Shown here: one piece after another, positions 11,607-23,150 of the stretch
How the letters are laid out: every line of letters starts with the position of its first letter
Position numbering within the stretch: position 1 is the first letter of the stretch
Assembly: GCF_000340215.1 (NCBI RefSeq)
Contig: NW_006921545.1
Span: forward strand, 64,071-128,070
Source of the DNA: Pseudocercospora fijiensis CIRAD86
Taxonomy: Eukaryota > Ascomycota > Dothideomycetes > Mycosphaerellales > Mycosphaerellaceae
Length of the DNA stretch: 64,000 bases
Direction: 5' to 3'
Notes under the pieces: model-generated
Database searches by the model: none
What the model was told of the DNA's origin: nothing
Seen by the model: the letters and a program-made list of their open reading frames with translations, nothing else
Position numbers and translations under genes: made by a program

Positions 11607-11713
11607 GTTAATCTAGCTAGCGGCCGTAGCTAGTAGCTATAGCCGGCAGCCGTAGCCGGCAGCTATAGCCGGCATATTTTTCTTTAACACGTTAACTAAT
11701 AGTATTTAGACCT

Positions 11714-13600
11714 ATAGCCGCTACCTCTATCGATACGACCGATAGTAACGGAGATGTTTAGATAGCCGAGAACAATAATACTAGAGTTTAGGATACCGCG
11801 ATAGAGCTTAATACTACGAATAAAGGAACTAAAAAAAGCGAGGAGATACTATACGTCGATCTAGTAATAGGTATAGTCTTAGGGCCTAACGCTATAGACG
11901 ATAAGCGCTAGGAGTAGATCGAGTATAGTTAAAGAGACGAGATACTAGTAAAGGGCTAAGGTATAAGTTCTATCAATCTAGAAAATTATAGTTAAAGCTA
12001 CTACGAAAAGCTAGTAAGGATTAGAATCGAGACTAGTCGTCTTTATATCCTCGATATAGAGTAGAAGTTTCTTTATTAGTATTAGAGCGAAGCCTTTACG
12101 TCTATAAAGGCAAAGTAGCTTACGATTAATGCGATCGGGGCTAGGTATCTAGGGACGGTAGAAGTATTACTATAGGAGGAAGGGGTATAGGTAATTATTC
12201 TATGCTCGGAATATATAGCCGGCGTTCGTAGCCGGTAGATACTAACAGTTAAATAGAAAGCGTTTCTCGAAGGCAGAGTACTACTGCTATATAAAATCTT
12301 TACTAAGGTAGAGAGGGCTTGTATCCGGAATCTAAGCTACTAGTAGGATAGGTTAGCGTTAGAATTCTCTAAATCTCTATATAAGCCTCCGAAGGATTAC
12401 CTATTTTAGCGATACGGCTTTATCTCGACTACTCCGTAAGCACCCGAAGAAGCTCGAGCGCTCTTTAAGGTCTTTACTAAGAAGCGGAAGGAGTTCGAGG
12501 ATTAGGATTAGTTAATAGAGCTATTAGTTAGTCTTAGGTTTCGTAGTTAGACTCGGCCTAAGTATTTGCTTGTCGAGTGTCTTATACCGAAAGAGGATAG
12601 ATTAAGACTAAAAACGAGCTTACATTCGTTAGGTATAGTAGCTCGGTTCCGTTAGTAGGAGAGAGCCGCCGTATAGAAGGCGAAATTTAGGTAGTTAGGG
12701 TAGCTAGGAAAGAAATTCTAGTAGTTAGGCTAGCTAGGGTAGCTAGGAAAAAAAAATCTAGTAGTTAGGTAGCTAGGAAACAAAAAAAAGGTAGCTAGCT
12801 ATTTACTACCTAGCTATTCCTAACGATACGATACTATAAAAGAAAGGGTGTTTCCCTATAGCTACTAGTATATATCTACTACTCCTAAGTCCTTACCTTA
12901 CCGTACGAAACCTTAAAACATACCGACCGACATTATATATACACTAGGAGCTATACTAGGAAGGGTAATAACGAGACGATAGTCGAAACAGTCTAGTATA
13001 CGAGCGAGATTACGACAACGTCGAGAGGAGGTCGTATACTTACTTTCGAGCCTATCGAGTCCTAGCCGACGATTAGGGCTAGATTTATCCTCTCCGAATC
13101 CTAGTAGTAGGAATTTATTATAGGGTACTACTACCTAGTCCTTACCTTTACGGAGTCTAAGTAGAAGGTTATTCGGAGATATAAGAATATCGAGTATTAA
13201 CCCGGAAATCTTCGAAAAGGCTAGCTAGGCGTATCTTTAGAAACCCGAGTATATATAGTAGTTTAATTAATAGATCTATAAGATATAGTTCCCTTTATAC
13301 TTACGTTTAAAGGAGTATAAACTCCGGAAGTACTCGATGCGATAGGGGAGTAAGGAGCGAACGGACACATTCTAGAAGTTCTTTATAGAGGGGGTATTAT
13401 ACCGTTATACGACTTCTCGACTTAAAGGTTAACTAGTAATTGTCTACAACTTCTACGGTTTAATCTTAAAATACCTAAAACTAGGGGATAGGAACTTATC
13501 GCCTACGAACTATCTCTATTCTAAACGGTATCGGGAATCTTAAGAAGAGAGGAGAGTTAATGTAGATATAGCGTTCTAGAAAGAGGTACGTCTTCTAAAA
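11714..13600 (+). pseudogene. Long unknown ORF upstream of and in phase with hAT transposase
   Basis: ATA at 11714 is a likely mutated ATG (codons then read AATSIDTTDSNGD). One frame runs to about 13600 with only TAA/TAG stops. The first ~170 codons end in an ILCSEYIAG stretch that crosses a GCCGGC pair without losing frame. The middle has SLYKPPKDYLFQRYGFIS and a Gln-Leu-Gly repeat (12690-12780). The last third has basic helices (FPLYLRLKEYKLRKYSM). The frame continues without shift through the GCCGGC array into the hAT transposase, so this could be its N-terminal half or a separate gene whose stop is hidden among RIP stops. No known domain is visible. Copy 2 carries the same ORF at 62490-64000. 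Confidence 0.55.
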
Positions 13601-13715
13601 TGCCGGCTATAGCTGCCGGCTATAGCTGCCGGCTATAGCTACCGGCTATAGCTACCGGCTACAGATTCCGGCTACAGATTCCGGCTACAGATTCCGGCTA
13701 TAGATTCCGGCTACT
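13601..13715. repeat. GCCGGC-motif array
   Basis: About nine copies of a 13-15-base unit (TGCCGGCTATAGC, drifting to TTCCGGCTACAGA). The same array is at 62395-62490 in copy 2. Other clusters in copy 1 are near 11018, 11630-11675, 12219-12240, 14702-14722, 16106-16125, 17115-17142, 17820-17840 and 18012-18072. The motif sits mainly in spacers and one intron. Confidence 0.9.
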
Positions 13716-13729
13716 TAAATTAACCGTAG

Positions 13730-16101
13730 AGGTCTAGCTAATTATTATAGGCTGCGTATAAGGAAGCTCTAGGATTAAAGGCTACCGATTTCTCCTCCGA
13801 AGACTTTAAGCAACTAGCAAACGAAATACTAGCTACAAACGGTCTTCCGGAAGACTTCTACGAAAGGGAGTCTATATAGAAGACATACCTATATCTTATA
13901 AACTACCCTCCCCTATTTCTCGGCGCGATAACCTAGCGTATTATATTCGAAAAGAATAAAGAGGCTACGTTAGACGACATTCGGGAGATCCTCCGTAATA
14001 CTCGCCGAGTAGCTATTACTATCGATAGCTAGTTAAGCCGGACTATAAGAGCCTCCTTCCTCTCGATTATACTATACTTTATTAATTCGGATTAGAAACT
14101 CTAGGAACTTATAATCGGATTCCCTAAAATTCTAGGTTCCTATACTAGTAAGGATATAGCGAAGCTTGTCTATACGGTAATAGATAGGGTTAGCGTAATA
14201 ACGAAACTAATCTCGATTACTACGGATAACGCTAGTAATAATCGAATATTATATAAGGCGTTATATATACAATTCACTCGTATATATCTTTAAAATTACT
14301 AATTATATCGATAGGGTCGAGTACGTAGAGGAGATTACAAGGTCTACAATCTAGCTTAATCTTCCGAATATTAAGCTCGCTACGATTCCGGATACGTACG
14401 ACAATACGTACGATAATAACGATAAAGAGGAGCCTATTAATAGCCCTAGCCCTATTAAATCGGAGCCGACGTCGTTGCTAGTTACATCCCTATAGAAGTT
14501 TCCCTACCTCGCTTATATAGTTTAAATCGCGATCCGAGCCCTCTTTAAGACGCTTAAAATTGCACTATTAAACGACGACTAATAGAAGATCCTAGATAAG
14601 GATAAAGCAAAGTCGAAAGTCGAGAAACTTATTATAGCAATAAGACGGGATAAGGTAGAGAGCCTCGCTCTCGTTTTATATAAGATATAACTTTTGTCCG
14701 TAGCCGGTACCTATAGCCGGCAACCTAGTATAGTTCTAACTCTTTTTCTCTAGCTTCGTTGTCTAGTAATATATACGAACTCGAGCTTATAGAGATATAA
14801 CCGATTCGAGGCTATTTAAAAGAACCTAATCGAGCGCCCTAAAACCGATGCCTAGAATATCGTATAGAATAAGCGATAGTAAAAGCGGCCTCCTTAGCGC
14901 CTACTCCGTTTTACCTAAGACGTTAAGACCCGGTTCGATTCGACTTTCTATATAGTTATAAGGGGATATACTTTACGTACCGCTCTCGAGATCTATTAGA
15001 GTTCTAAGGGTATTAAGTAGCTCGGCCTTACCGCCGCCGAATAGCGCTAAGTAGAGTATCTCGTCGATATTAGTAAGCATTACGCGAAGGTTACTACTAC
15101 GATTAGAAGAATCCGAGGACCGACGATCTACCTTATCTTTACGTACTATAACTAGCTCTTTAACGAGCTCGAGGAAACCGTAACTAAGCTAGCTAAGAAG
15201 AGCGTTCCCTAGAAAGTAGCTATAACGAAAGCTATAGATACCTCCTATACTAAGTTATATAAATATTATAGTACTACTTTTAAGTCGTTCGGGAATATCT
15301 ATAGCGTTACGTACTTGCTTAACCCGGTAGAAAAGGATATATACTAGTAGAGGCCGGAATAGAAGGCGGACGAGGTATAGCCGAAGTATTACTAGACTAT
15401 TCTAGAAAAGATATTCTACGAGCGTCGGAAAGAAACTAGTCTAAATGCAGCTCCTATAAAGAAAAAGAAGGTTTAGAAGGCTCCGATATTATACCTGTTT
15501 CGTAGGTAGGAAGTAGAGGCAGAAAAGGAAGTAACTACTAAAGTAAATAAAGAAGAGTTCGATCTCTATCGGCGCGCGAGTAAGTATAAACCTATAGGCT
15601 CGGAAAGAGGGCTAATAATCTCTAGATCTTACCGGTCTTCTAGACGAATTCGGAGACGATATTCTCGCTATATAGCAGCGGTTAGAGCCTAAGTTTCTAA
15701 CGATAGCGTCGGTCGCTCGGGACGTCCTCGCTATCCCGAGCGTAGGTATAGGCTATAAGAGGTCTTTTAGTATCGCTCGTTACTAGGGCCGCTTTAATCG
15801 AGTGTACTCGCCTACTACCTTTAAATCTGTTATAGTATTCCGATGCTGTCTCCTCTACTAGAATCGCTAAGGTAGGTTACTAGAGATTGTGCTAAAGGAG
15901 TTAATCGAGGAATTAGAAAACCTTAAGATCGAAGAAACCTAGGAGCGCGAAGAGAATACGAAATTTAGTCTAAGCGAAACCCTAGTTAGCGATAACGAGG
16001 AGGAGGAGGGCGGAGGTAGAAGGCGATACTAGGTCGAGAAGCGGAAACGTATATAGGCTTAGAGTAGCTTTAAGGAGACGAAGCGTTTACGTATAAGGTA
16101 A
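13730..16101 (+). pseudogene. hAT transposase (RIP-inactivated)
   Basis: Reading TAA/TAG as Gln or Trp, the plus strand gives a hAT-superfamily transposase. Marks in order: AITIDSQ.SRTIRASFL (first catalytic Asp region, ancestral TIDGWTS), ITTDNASNN (second Asp, the hAT TDNASN motif), FPYLAYIVQIAIRALF (ancestral CLAHV.Q), DVKTRFDSTFY (ancestral KTRWNST), KLYKYYSTTFKSFGNIYSVTYLLNP. The C-terminal dimerisation domain follows: LTIASVARDVLAIPSVGIGYKRSFSIAR, broken here as TIASVARDVLAIPSV then FSIARYQGRFN. A 69-bp intron at 14685-14753 has branch site CTAAC and acceptor CTCTAG; its donor is AT here but GT in copy 2. A one-base shift lies near 14290. It ends at TAA 16099-16101. The enzyme would bind the element ends and cut and paste them. 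Dead here. Confidence 0.85.
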
Positions 16102-16460
16102 TATAGCCGGCGTATATAGCCGGTATATATCCGAAATATATTTCGAATTCCTAGGACCTAAATAGACTAGTTGCTATAGCAACCGACCCCGCTTATCTAC
16201 GGACTATTTCTAATTCTCTATTCGCTCTTCCTCTCCTTCTTCCCTTTCCCTATATTCTTAAAGACAAATATACCTTAAGGATTCGGCTCTTCGGGCCTTC
16301 CTAAGCCGGCTACCTCCCCTTCCTTAAGCTACTATCCTTTATTCGAATCTAACGATAACCTACTAAGGCGGTTTAATAGAAGACTATTTGTTCTAGAAGG
16401 CAAGAAGTATTAATATCTCCTTACGATTATATACTTATTAATTTTCTAGGTCCTACCGAT

Positions 16461-17054
16461 ATACCCTCGTCGCCTAAACGCGTAGATAAATATCTTTAAC
16501 GGCCAAAGAGCAAGGGTAAAGCAAGCTAAGTATAGGGAGACCGTAGCGAGAACGAGATATCGGAAGAGTAAGGCTCTCCGTAGTATATACGAAGGAAGGG
16601 GGTTCCTCGGAAAATAGTACCGAAAAATAAGAAGGCTATAGGTAGATAGGAGAAGGCTAAAAAGAGTAGGCGGACGAAGACTATCGCAAAGAAAAGTTAT
16701 CTTTCTATTAAAAGAAAGGGAATAAGGCAGGACTCGACGATAAAGAAGCGGCGCTTTAAACTAGGTACTATTACCCTTCGCTAGATCCGGCTTTTCTAAA
16801 ACAAAAGAGGGACCGAGCTTTTAATCCCTAAGACTCCCTTTTAGCGACTTGTCCGAGAAATTATATTAGATTTTCGGTCTAGTATACGATTTACGGCTAA
16901 GGCGATTAGTGCTCTTTAGAAAGCTACGGAGGCATTTCTCGTAACCGAGCTTAAGCTTTTAAACCTCCTTACTATCTATACGAAGCGGGTTACTCTTTAA
17001 AATAAAGATATATAGCTTCTAGCTAAAATTCGGCGTCGGTTTATAGCGGATTAG
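16461..17054 (+). pseudogene. Transposon-borne histone H3-like protein
   Basis: 198 codons from ATA (16461; the same codon is ATG in copy 2) to TAG (17052-17054). Residues ~1-105 form a long basic tail rich in Lys, Arg and Ser. Residues ~106-197 follow histone H3 step by step. The alpha-N region reads GTITLRQIRLFQ (H3: GTVALREIRRYQ), then TELLIPKTPFQRLVREI, LDFRSSIRFTAKAISALQ, ATEAFLV (copy 2: ALQEATEAFLV), and last TKRVTLQNKDIQLLAKIRRR (H3: AKRVTIMPKDIQLARRIRG). There is a two-residue insertion before TELL, and loop 1 has the length of ordinary H3, without the extension common in CENP-A. The gene lies between transposase and next ORF in both copies of the element. TAG/TAA interruptions are RIP scars. 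Function is unknown; it could replace or imitate nucleosomal H3 on transposon DNA. The fold assignment is strong, the role is inference. Confidence 0.85.
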
Positions 17055-17149
17055 TTGGAAATTGTATTTAGTCGTTAGATTAACCTAGGAGGAGGCCTAT
17101 TTTCGTATCCTTTTACCGGCTATAGGTACCGGCTATATTTCTGATTTTA

Positions 17150-17650
17150 TCTCCGCGCCGTCCCTAAATCTAAGGTACGAAGTAGAAACCTAGCGCTCTA
17201 TATTTACCCGGCTATTATAGAGACGAGCTATATTTAGATTAGTTTCTTCGTATATCGCGACCTAGCGGGTAGTAAGCGAAAGGGCGATAGAACGTTTATA
17301 ATACGTCTCTATTTAGACCTAAAACACAAAGGTCCTAAAGAGCCCTAGCATCCTAACTATAAGGAGATTCTTTAGTATTATTACTTTAATCCTCTATACT
17401 ACGAGGTAGATAGCAAGCCTACGAGAGAGAAACTTTAACGAGAAATTCTCTATAATACGTAGCGCTATTATATAGCTATAGATACGTACTAAGTCCGGCA
17501 ACTCGAAGAAGAATTAAGATAGCGTATTAGCGACCGAGGAGGAGATCGATAGTATACTAGTAGAGTCGAGGTCTTATAAGCGAAGTATAAGATAATATAG
17601 GCTCTTAGTTATATAGAGTAACGTACTATATAAATAACTAGGCGTACTAC
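17150..17650 (+). pseudogene. Unknown ORF downstream of the H3-like gene
   Basis: After a GCCGGC pair the plus strand reads one coherent frame: ALYIYPAIIETSYIQISFFVYRDL, then GDRTFIIRLYLDLKHKGPKE, then ILQYYYFNPLYYEVDSKPTRE and a charged helix ending LEEELRQRI. The fragments quoted are short pieces of a ~160-codon stretch. A TGA upstream of ALYIY and the GCCGGC pair suggest the first exon starts just before or that an intron is present. The same ORF occurs at 58463-58963 in copy 2. I do not recognise the family. A faint likeness to the region before the catalytic part of DUF3435 recombinases was not strong enough to use. Confidence 0.4.
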
Positions 17651-18099
17651 TCTTATTTACTTACGACCTATATCCTAGGATACTCTTCTCGTACTTTTTA
17701 TACTCTTTTCTAATACCTTACCTATAAGCGCTCCGCGACAACCGAGTAAATCTAAGCTATAGGGTTTCCGCTCGGTACCTTAGCCTCTAAGATAGGGCGG
17801 AGTTAAATTTAGAGCGATAGCCGGCACTCGTAGCCGGCATATAGAGACGGTAGTAGGCCTTTTCCTACTAAATAACTAGCTTGTTTAGTATAGCCTACCT
17901 AATATTTCTTATATTTACTAGTAATAGGCCTAGGTTACTTATAAGATTACTATAGCTAGTAAAGGCATTACTAAAGAATATCTATACTATAGTAGGATAC
18001 TATTATTACGCCGGCTATTTATTAAAAGGAGGCTTTCGCCTATTACTATACCGGCTATATATACCGGCTATATTTTAAAGTCTACCGTACCTGCCTTTT

Positions 18100-18336
18100 T
18101 TAGCCGTACCTGCCTTTTTTAGCCGTATCTACCTTCTTTCCTTACTCTAACGTTACTATAATATAGGCTTGCGCGAAGCTTACTCTATTACCTAGCGATA
18201 CCGCGATACTACCTCTCTCGCTATATTTAACCTTCGTATCTATACCTATACCTCTACGCTCTATATCTACTACCTCCGCAATACCCTCGCTCCGCGCGCG
18301 CCTTCGTATACCTTCGTAACGCACTTTTTTCCTCAA
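18100..18336 (-). pseudogene. Small opposite-strand ORF of the hAT-like element
   Basis: Minus strand, 79 codons ending TAA at 18100-18102, with one TAA at the position of a Gln. It reads YEGIRRRARSEGIAEVV, GIDTKVKYSERGSIAVSLG, NRVSFAQAYIIVTLE and a basic end GKK..TAKKGRYG. The start is unclear: the open part begins with TTG at 18336 and lies head-to-head with the H3-tail-like gene. Copy 2 keeps the frame over most of the length with a 6-bp deletion but has a 2-bp change in a GC run near the N-terminus. Frame-preserving differences mildly support coding. No family recognised. Confidence 0.4.
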
Positions 18337-18352
18337 TTCGACGACTTTTATA

Positions 18353-18552
18353 ATACCGAGTCTACTTAACTAAGTTACGACGCCTCGTAAGAAGGGACCT
18401 ACTACTTCTACGGGTTGTAACAAGATCGGAAATAATAGAACGAGTATAGTATATTAACGCAAGATAGCTGCTACTACTACCGCTAGCTCCGGTACTAGAA
18501 AGGGCATCGCGAGTAAGGCTCCGCGTAAGATAACGGCGGGTAAGGCTCCGCG
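18353..18552 (+). pseudogene. H3-tail-like basic protein, copy 1 (cut by gap)
   Basis: Starts at ATA (probable former ATG) at 18353 and runs into the N gap. It reads SLLNQVTTPRKKGP, a Thr/Ser-rich stretch, then SSGTRKGIASKAPRKITAGK. The last part parallels the H3 tail ([21 protein letters not shown]) in spacing of Lys and in the APRK and GKA steps. The complete version is at 57485-57766. It is divergent from the small opposite-strand ORF. Confidence 0.6.
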
Positions 18553-18652
18553 NNNNNNNNNNNNNNNNNNNNNNNNNNNNNNNNNNNNNNNNNNNNNNNN
18601 NNNNNNNNNNNNNNNNNNNNNNNNNNNNNNNNNNNNNNNNNNNNNNNNNNNN
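18553..18652. other. Assembly gap (100 N)
   Basis: Exactly 100 N, the usual placeholder for unknown size. It cuts the hAT-like element inside the H3-tail-like gene. The sequence on the other side does not continue the element, so at least ~1.8 kb of it (by comparison with copy 2) is missing or collapsed here. Confidence 0.95.
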
Positions 18653-21600
18653 TATCCGCCGCGGCTATAGAAGAAGAAATAGTATTAAAGGACTAATAGA
18701 TAGGCTAAGAGATACAACTATACACGAAATATAGCGAGTAACCCTATAATACCTATAAGATTAAGAAGATAAGATAATATTGTTTTAGCTTAAAAGGTTA
18801 TAGATAGGCGTAGCTTCTTTATTTACTAGAAATATTAAGGGTCTTAGTTATTATTAGATTGTAGCTATTTTATATAGAATTTATTATTTCTATAGTATCG
18901 TACTAGACTTCCTACTATAATTAGAAAACGTTTTTAATACAACTTATAGCTAAGAAATATTCTTTTATATTAGAACCTTAGGTACTACTAAAACCGTACT
19001 AGGGATATAGATCTAAAGATATTCTAAAAAAAAGTTGTGTTTAAGAACAGCTAACACATCTAATACTTTAGTTTACGAGCTTAGAATAGTAATTTAAATA
19101 CCTCTAAATACTCGTCTACTAACGCTATAGATATAGCCTACTATACGTTAAAACGTACGCCGAGAATAATATTAAATATATTACTATCGTTAGTCGTTAT
19201 TATCTTATAATATAACCTACGCTTTTGCCTTAAAGCTAGGTCCTTAAGCTCGTCGTATCTAGCGGCGAAATCCGCCGAGAAAGCTAGCCGGTATAACCCT
19301 CGTCCTAGCGGTATAAGTATAGCTATAATCTCCGCTATATAATTTACTATAGATATAAAATTATCGATAGTCTACTATATCTAGTTTTATGCCTTAACTT
19401 AACGCCGCTTGCCTCTATATTAGTATTATAGGTTACCTACTTTTAGGCCTAGATATTGCCCTTTAGCTATAGTATTTCTACCTTACTTTCTAGAATCCTA
19501 AATAATAAGCCTTCTACTATATCTATATAGTAATAACGGTAACTACTATTAGTACTACAATAGCTAGGCCCTTAAACCTAGAATCCGCTCTCTTACTCTA
19601 ATTCCTAACGCTATTAATAGTAGCGTTTGTTAGGTATTACGTCTTAGTATTATTAAGCGCTAGTTGCTTTTAGCCTCGACCTTAACTAGCGCTAGCGCTA
19701 GATTAGGTATCTCGTCGAGTATCTCCTACTACGTATCTAGCAATTGCGAGCAGCTAGGCGGTAGTTTTAGCTAAGAGTACTAAGACTAGTCGATTGCTTA
19801 ACATTCTATTATTTACGCCGTTAGAACTATAGGCCCCTTCTTTATTACTCTACTACCCTAAGCTACTATCTAAACTCTATAGAAGTTACGAGATATATCC
19901 TAAGCGCTTTTAACGAGATTACGACGATACGACAATCGTATAAAAACACATACCTCGTTATCTAGTTTACTTATTATAGTAGCTACTAGTATAACGGTTT
20001 ATATACTAATAAATGCTATAATATTACAGATTAGGTTATAGATAGAATAGGCTCTAGATATATCTTAGGCTTATCCTAAACGATATCGTTAAATTATCTA
20101 TTTATCCTAAGTAGAAACATTCTATTATTACTAGCTCTATAGTATATACTATATAGAAGTTTCTAAAATAAGTCTATATCTATATTAATAAGTATAAAGA
20201 GTATATACCCTAAGCTAGGTATATAACAAAGTAAGAATAAAAGAAGGAACCTCAATATAGTAAGTAATAATACTACTATATTATACTACTACTTAGCAAA
20301 ACCCTAGTTAGATCCTATAGCTATAGTTGAAATCTAACTAAACCTTTACTACAAACTCTATATATTATGTTATTTTAAAAATCACTAAAGCGATAAGAAT
20401 ATACTAATTAAATAAATAGTTCTTATCCTTTATACCTCAACTCTATTAAATCTTAAAAAAACAGTCCTAAAGTATCCTAAGCTATATAACTTTATAATCT
20501 TTCTATTTATTAAACCCTAGGCTATAGATGTATTTAATAGAATAATTCTCCTTTACTAAGGCTTGTTTTAAAGAGATAGGAATATCTACCTTGTAGCTAA
20601 ATATTACTATAATTTTCTATAAGAGTCCTTCTTCGGCCTAGTACTAGGGCTAGATAGGCCGTTTACAACTTCTATACTAGCTACGGTATCTAATCCTAGT
20701 TATAATACTAAGACTAAATAAATAACCTTTAGATCTCTATATTATAATTCTAAGGATATCTTTGTAATAAATATAGAATGAATTCTAGCTTTTCTTTCTA
20801 AAGCTAGTAGAGAATTACTAGTCCTAAACTTATATCTAATTAGTATACGAACTAGGCAAGCTATTAAGCGGGAGTTTTACGGTATCTCTATTAAAGAAAT
20901 CTTCTAGATATACCTTATTTAATAAAATTCTATAGATCTAAAATACTACTAGTAGAATATAAAATAAACTAATAATAGTCTAGCTATTAAGAAGTTATCT
21001 CCTAGTAATTATTTATTTAAATATATTATATTACTTCTAAAGAATATATAATATAGACAAAGAATAGCCTCCCTAAGAAACTTCTAAGCTAATTTGCCTT
21101 CTTAATATATCCTCTTTTCCTAAAGAGTTACCCTAAGTGTTATATACAAAACCCTACTTAGGCTATCTAATAATTTTTATAGTATATTAATATTACACTA
21201 AATATATTTTGTTTTTTGTTAAAATTAGTATAGACCTAGCAATTAAACCCTTATACCTAAGTAGCAATAATATAAGGAAATATATACCCCTAAGATTATA
21301 TAATCTATAAGCTAAACAATACATCCGAATACCTATTATATAACAAAACTAGAGGGGAAATAGAACCTATCTATACCTTAGTCTATATACTAAGCGTAAG
21401 TTTCTTTTTCTTTGAAAAGATAAGCTTAGCTAGCTATTCTAAAGATCTTCTTTTATCTATTCTTTCTTAGGCTTAGTAGGCTCTCTTCGAGAGTATATCC
21501 TAATACTTCTTTAGCTTAAAACCTTTTAGGTTAATTTAGATTAATAAGGATTAAAAAGAAAGATATAAGCCTCGATATAAACGTAGTATATAATGTCCTA

Positions 21601-22360
21601 TTTCAACCCTAATACCTTATTTTACCGAGGAAGTCTATTTTTATCTAAGCTAGTATTGAAAATATATATTAGTTATACTTTCGCTTAATAATACTTTCTA
21701 TCGCTTAGGATTAATTTTATTCCTATATACAAGCTAGTCCTTGTTATTAATATAGTAATAAATCTAAATAGAAGAAAAGTAAAATAAAGATTAGTTCTCT
21801 ATACTACAATCTAAGTTAGATTTCAACCCTAGTATCCTGCTATACTTGTAGTATCTTCTATTATATAGCTCTAAGCTATTTAGTACCCTATTTTTTTTAA
21901 TATATAAACTCTTACTCTAGATATTTCCTAAATCTACTAGGTTGCTATATTAGATAACTAATACGAATAATACTTATAATACGAAGTATCTTAAAGATAT
22001 ACTAAACCGTTTCTAGTACTATATTGTTTCTAGCGAGTAGTACGTATTTAGAGGAGTACGAGCAAAGTCTAAGCCCTATAGATACTAAGCAAACGCTACG
22101 CTACTACCGCTCTTATATTACTTAGTTCTACTAGAATACTTTTCTAGATAAAGGTCTATAAATAATTTACTATATATCCTAGTTTATTCTAGCTATCCTA
22201 TATTGCTATACTATAACCCCTACTAGATCTTTTTGCTATTCCAATTTCCTAGTATACTAACAATTAGCAAAACAACGTTAAAAATGTTTAACTTTACTAC
22301 GTATAGATTATAGTACTTAGGTCTTAGGAGTAAGGATCATTCTATATTCTGTAGAATTTC
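18653..22360. other. Very AT-rich decayed DNA, traces of coding on both strands
   Basis: Lower GC than the rest of the window and stops in every frame. Minus-strand traces at about 19000-19300 read ADFAARYDELKDLALRQKRR and SIALVDEYLEVFKLLF. Plus-strand traces at 20570-20800 read ESFFGLVLGLDRPFTT and KQITFRSLYYN. Plus strand 18670-18790 gives a weak possible zinc-knuckle tail with Cys changed to Tyr. None is strong enough to name. Confidence 0.5.
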
Positions 22361-22378
22361 TATATAACTATACCTTTA

Positions 22379-23150
22379 CGTAGAAGTCGTCCTAGTATTT
22401 TTATTTATTTACTAGAAAAGCTACTAGGCAAGTATAACGCTTAGTAGCCCTATATAGTAGTCGGATACTTATAATCCTTATTACTACTAGTATACTACTT
22501 CAAAGTCGTAGTTCTAGGCTTAATATATCGAGTATAGTACGTAGAAGTTGTCCTAGTATTTTTATTAATTTATTAAAAATACTTATAGGCAAGTATAACG
22601 CTTAGCAACCCTATATAGTAGTAGGACACTTATAACCCTTATTACTACTAGTATAATACGTGTATGTCGCAACTATAGGCCTAATATATCTAGTACAAAC
22701 CGTAGAAGCCGTCCTAGTATTTTTGTTTATTTATTAAAAATACTTCTAGGTAAGTGTAACGCTTAGCAGGCCGAGTATAACGCTTAGCTACCCTATATAG
22801 TAGTAGGACCCTTATAACCCTTATTACTACTAGTATACTACTTCTAAGTCGTAGTTCTAGGCCTAATATATAGAGTATAATACGTAGAAGTCGTCCTAGT
22901 ATTTTTATTAATTTATTAAAAATACTTCTAGGCAAGTGTAACGCTTAGCAGCCCGAGTGTAACGCTTAGCTACCCTATATAGTAGTAGGTCACTTATAAC
23001 CCTTATTACGACTAGTATACTACTTATAAGTCGTAGTTCTAGGCCTATTATATCGAGTATAATACGTAGAAGTCCTCCTAGTATTTTTATTGATTTATTA
23101 CAAATACTTATAGGCAAGTGTAACGCTTAGCAGCCCTAGCCTAAGAAACC
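22379..23150. repeat. 161/182-bp minisatellite, five units
   Basis: CGTAGAAG followed by (T/C)CGTCCTAGTATTTTTAT marks units starting at 22379, 22540, 22701, 22883 and 23065. The first two intervals are 161 bp. The next two are 182 bp because of an extra 21-bp unit (GTAACGCTTAGCAGCCCGA type), itself repeated. The open minus-strand frames here are by-products of the repeat, not genes. Confidence 0.9.

Larger units (their letters stand above)
10850..18552 (+). mobile_element. Multi-gene hAT-like transposon, copy 1 (3' end lost in gap)
   Basis: The left end is TAGACCCCGCAGTAGTTCGG (10850-10869), identical for 20 bp to the left end of the oppositely oriented copy at 55798. Because the copies are inverted relative to each other, these are the two different ends of the element, that is terminal inverted repeats. 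Order of genes: a small basic ORF, a long ORF in phase with the hAT transposase, the transposase, a histone H3-like gene, an unknown ORF, then an H3-tail-like gene that runs into the 100-N gap. From the second copy the 3' part should hold two more opposite-strand genes; the whole element would be about 9.5 kb. Spacers and introns carry GCCGGC-centred motif arrays. hAT assignment rests on the transposase. Length and cargo are far beyond an ordinary hAT. Confidence 0.75.

Noticed and set aside
17150..17650. DUF3435 tyrosine recombinase (Starship captain or Crypton) in the unknown ORF
   Set aside because: Only a loose likeness of a RxxRDL..GxxR..I segment; no catalytic Arg/His/Tyr pattern seen.
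18670..18790. C-terminal zinc knuckle of a pogo/Fot1 transposase
   Set aside because: Three of four ligand positions fit if Cys/His became Tyr, but the fourth does not and no transposase core follows.
22714..23117. Two similar minus-strand ORFs of ~70 codons
   Set aside because: They are the same phase of the minisatellite unit and hydrophobic by composition; no gene support.
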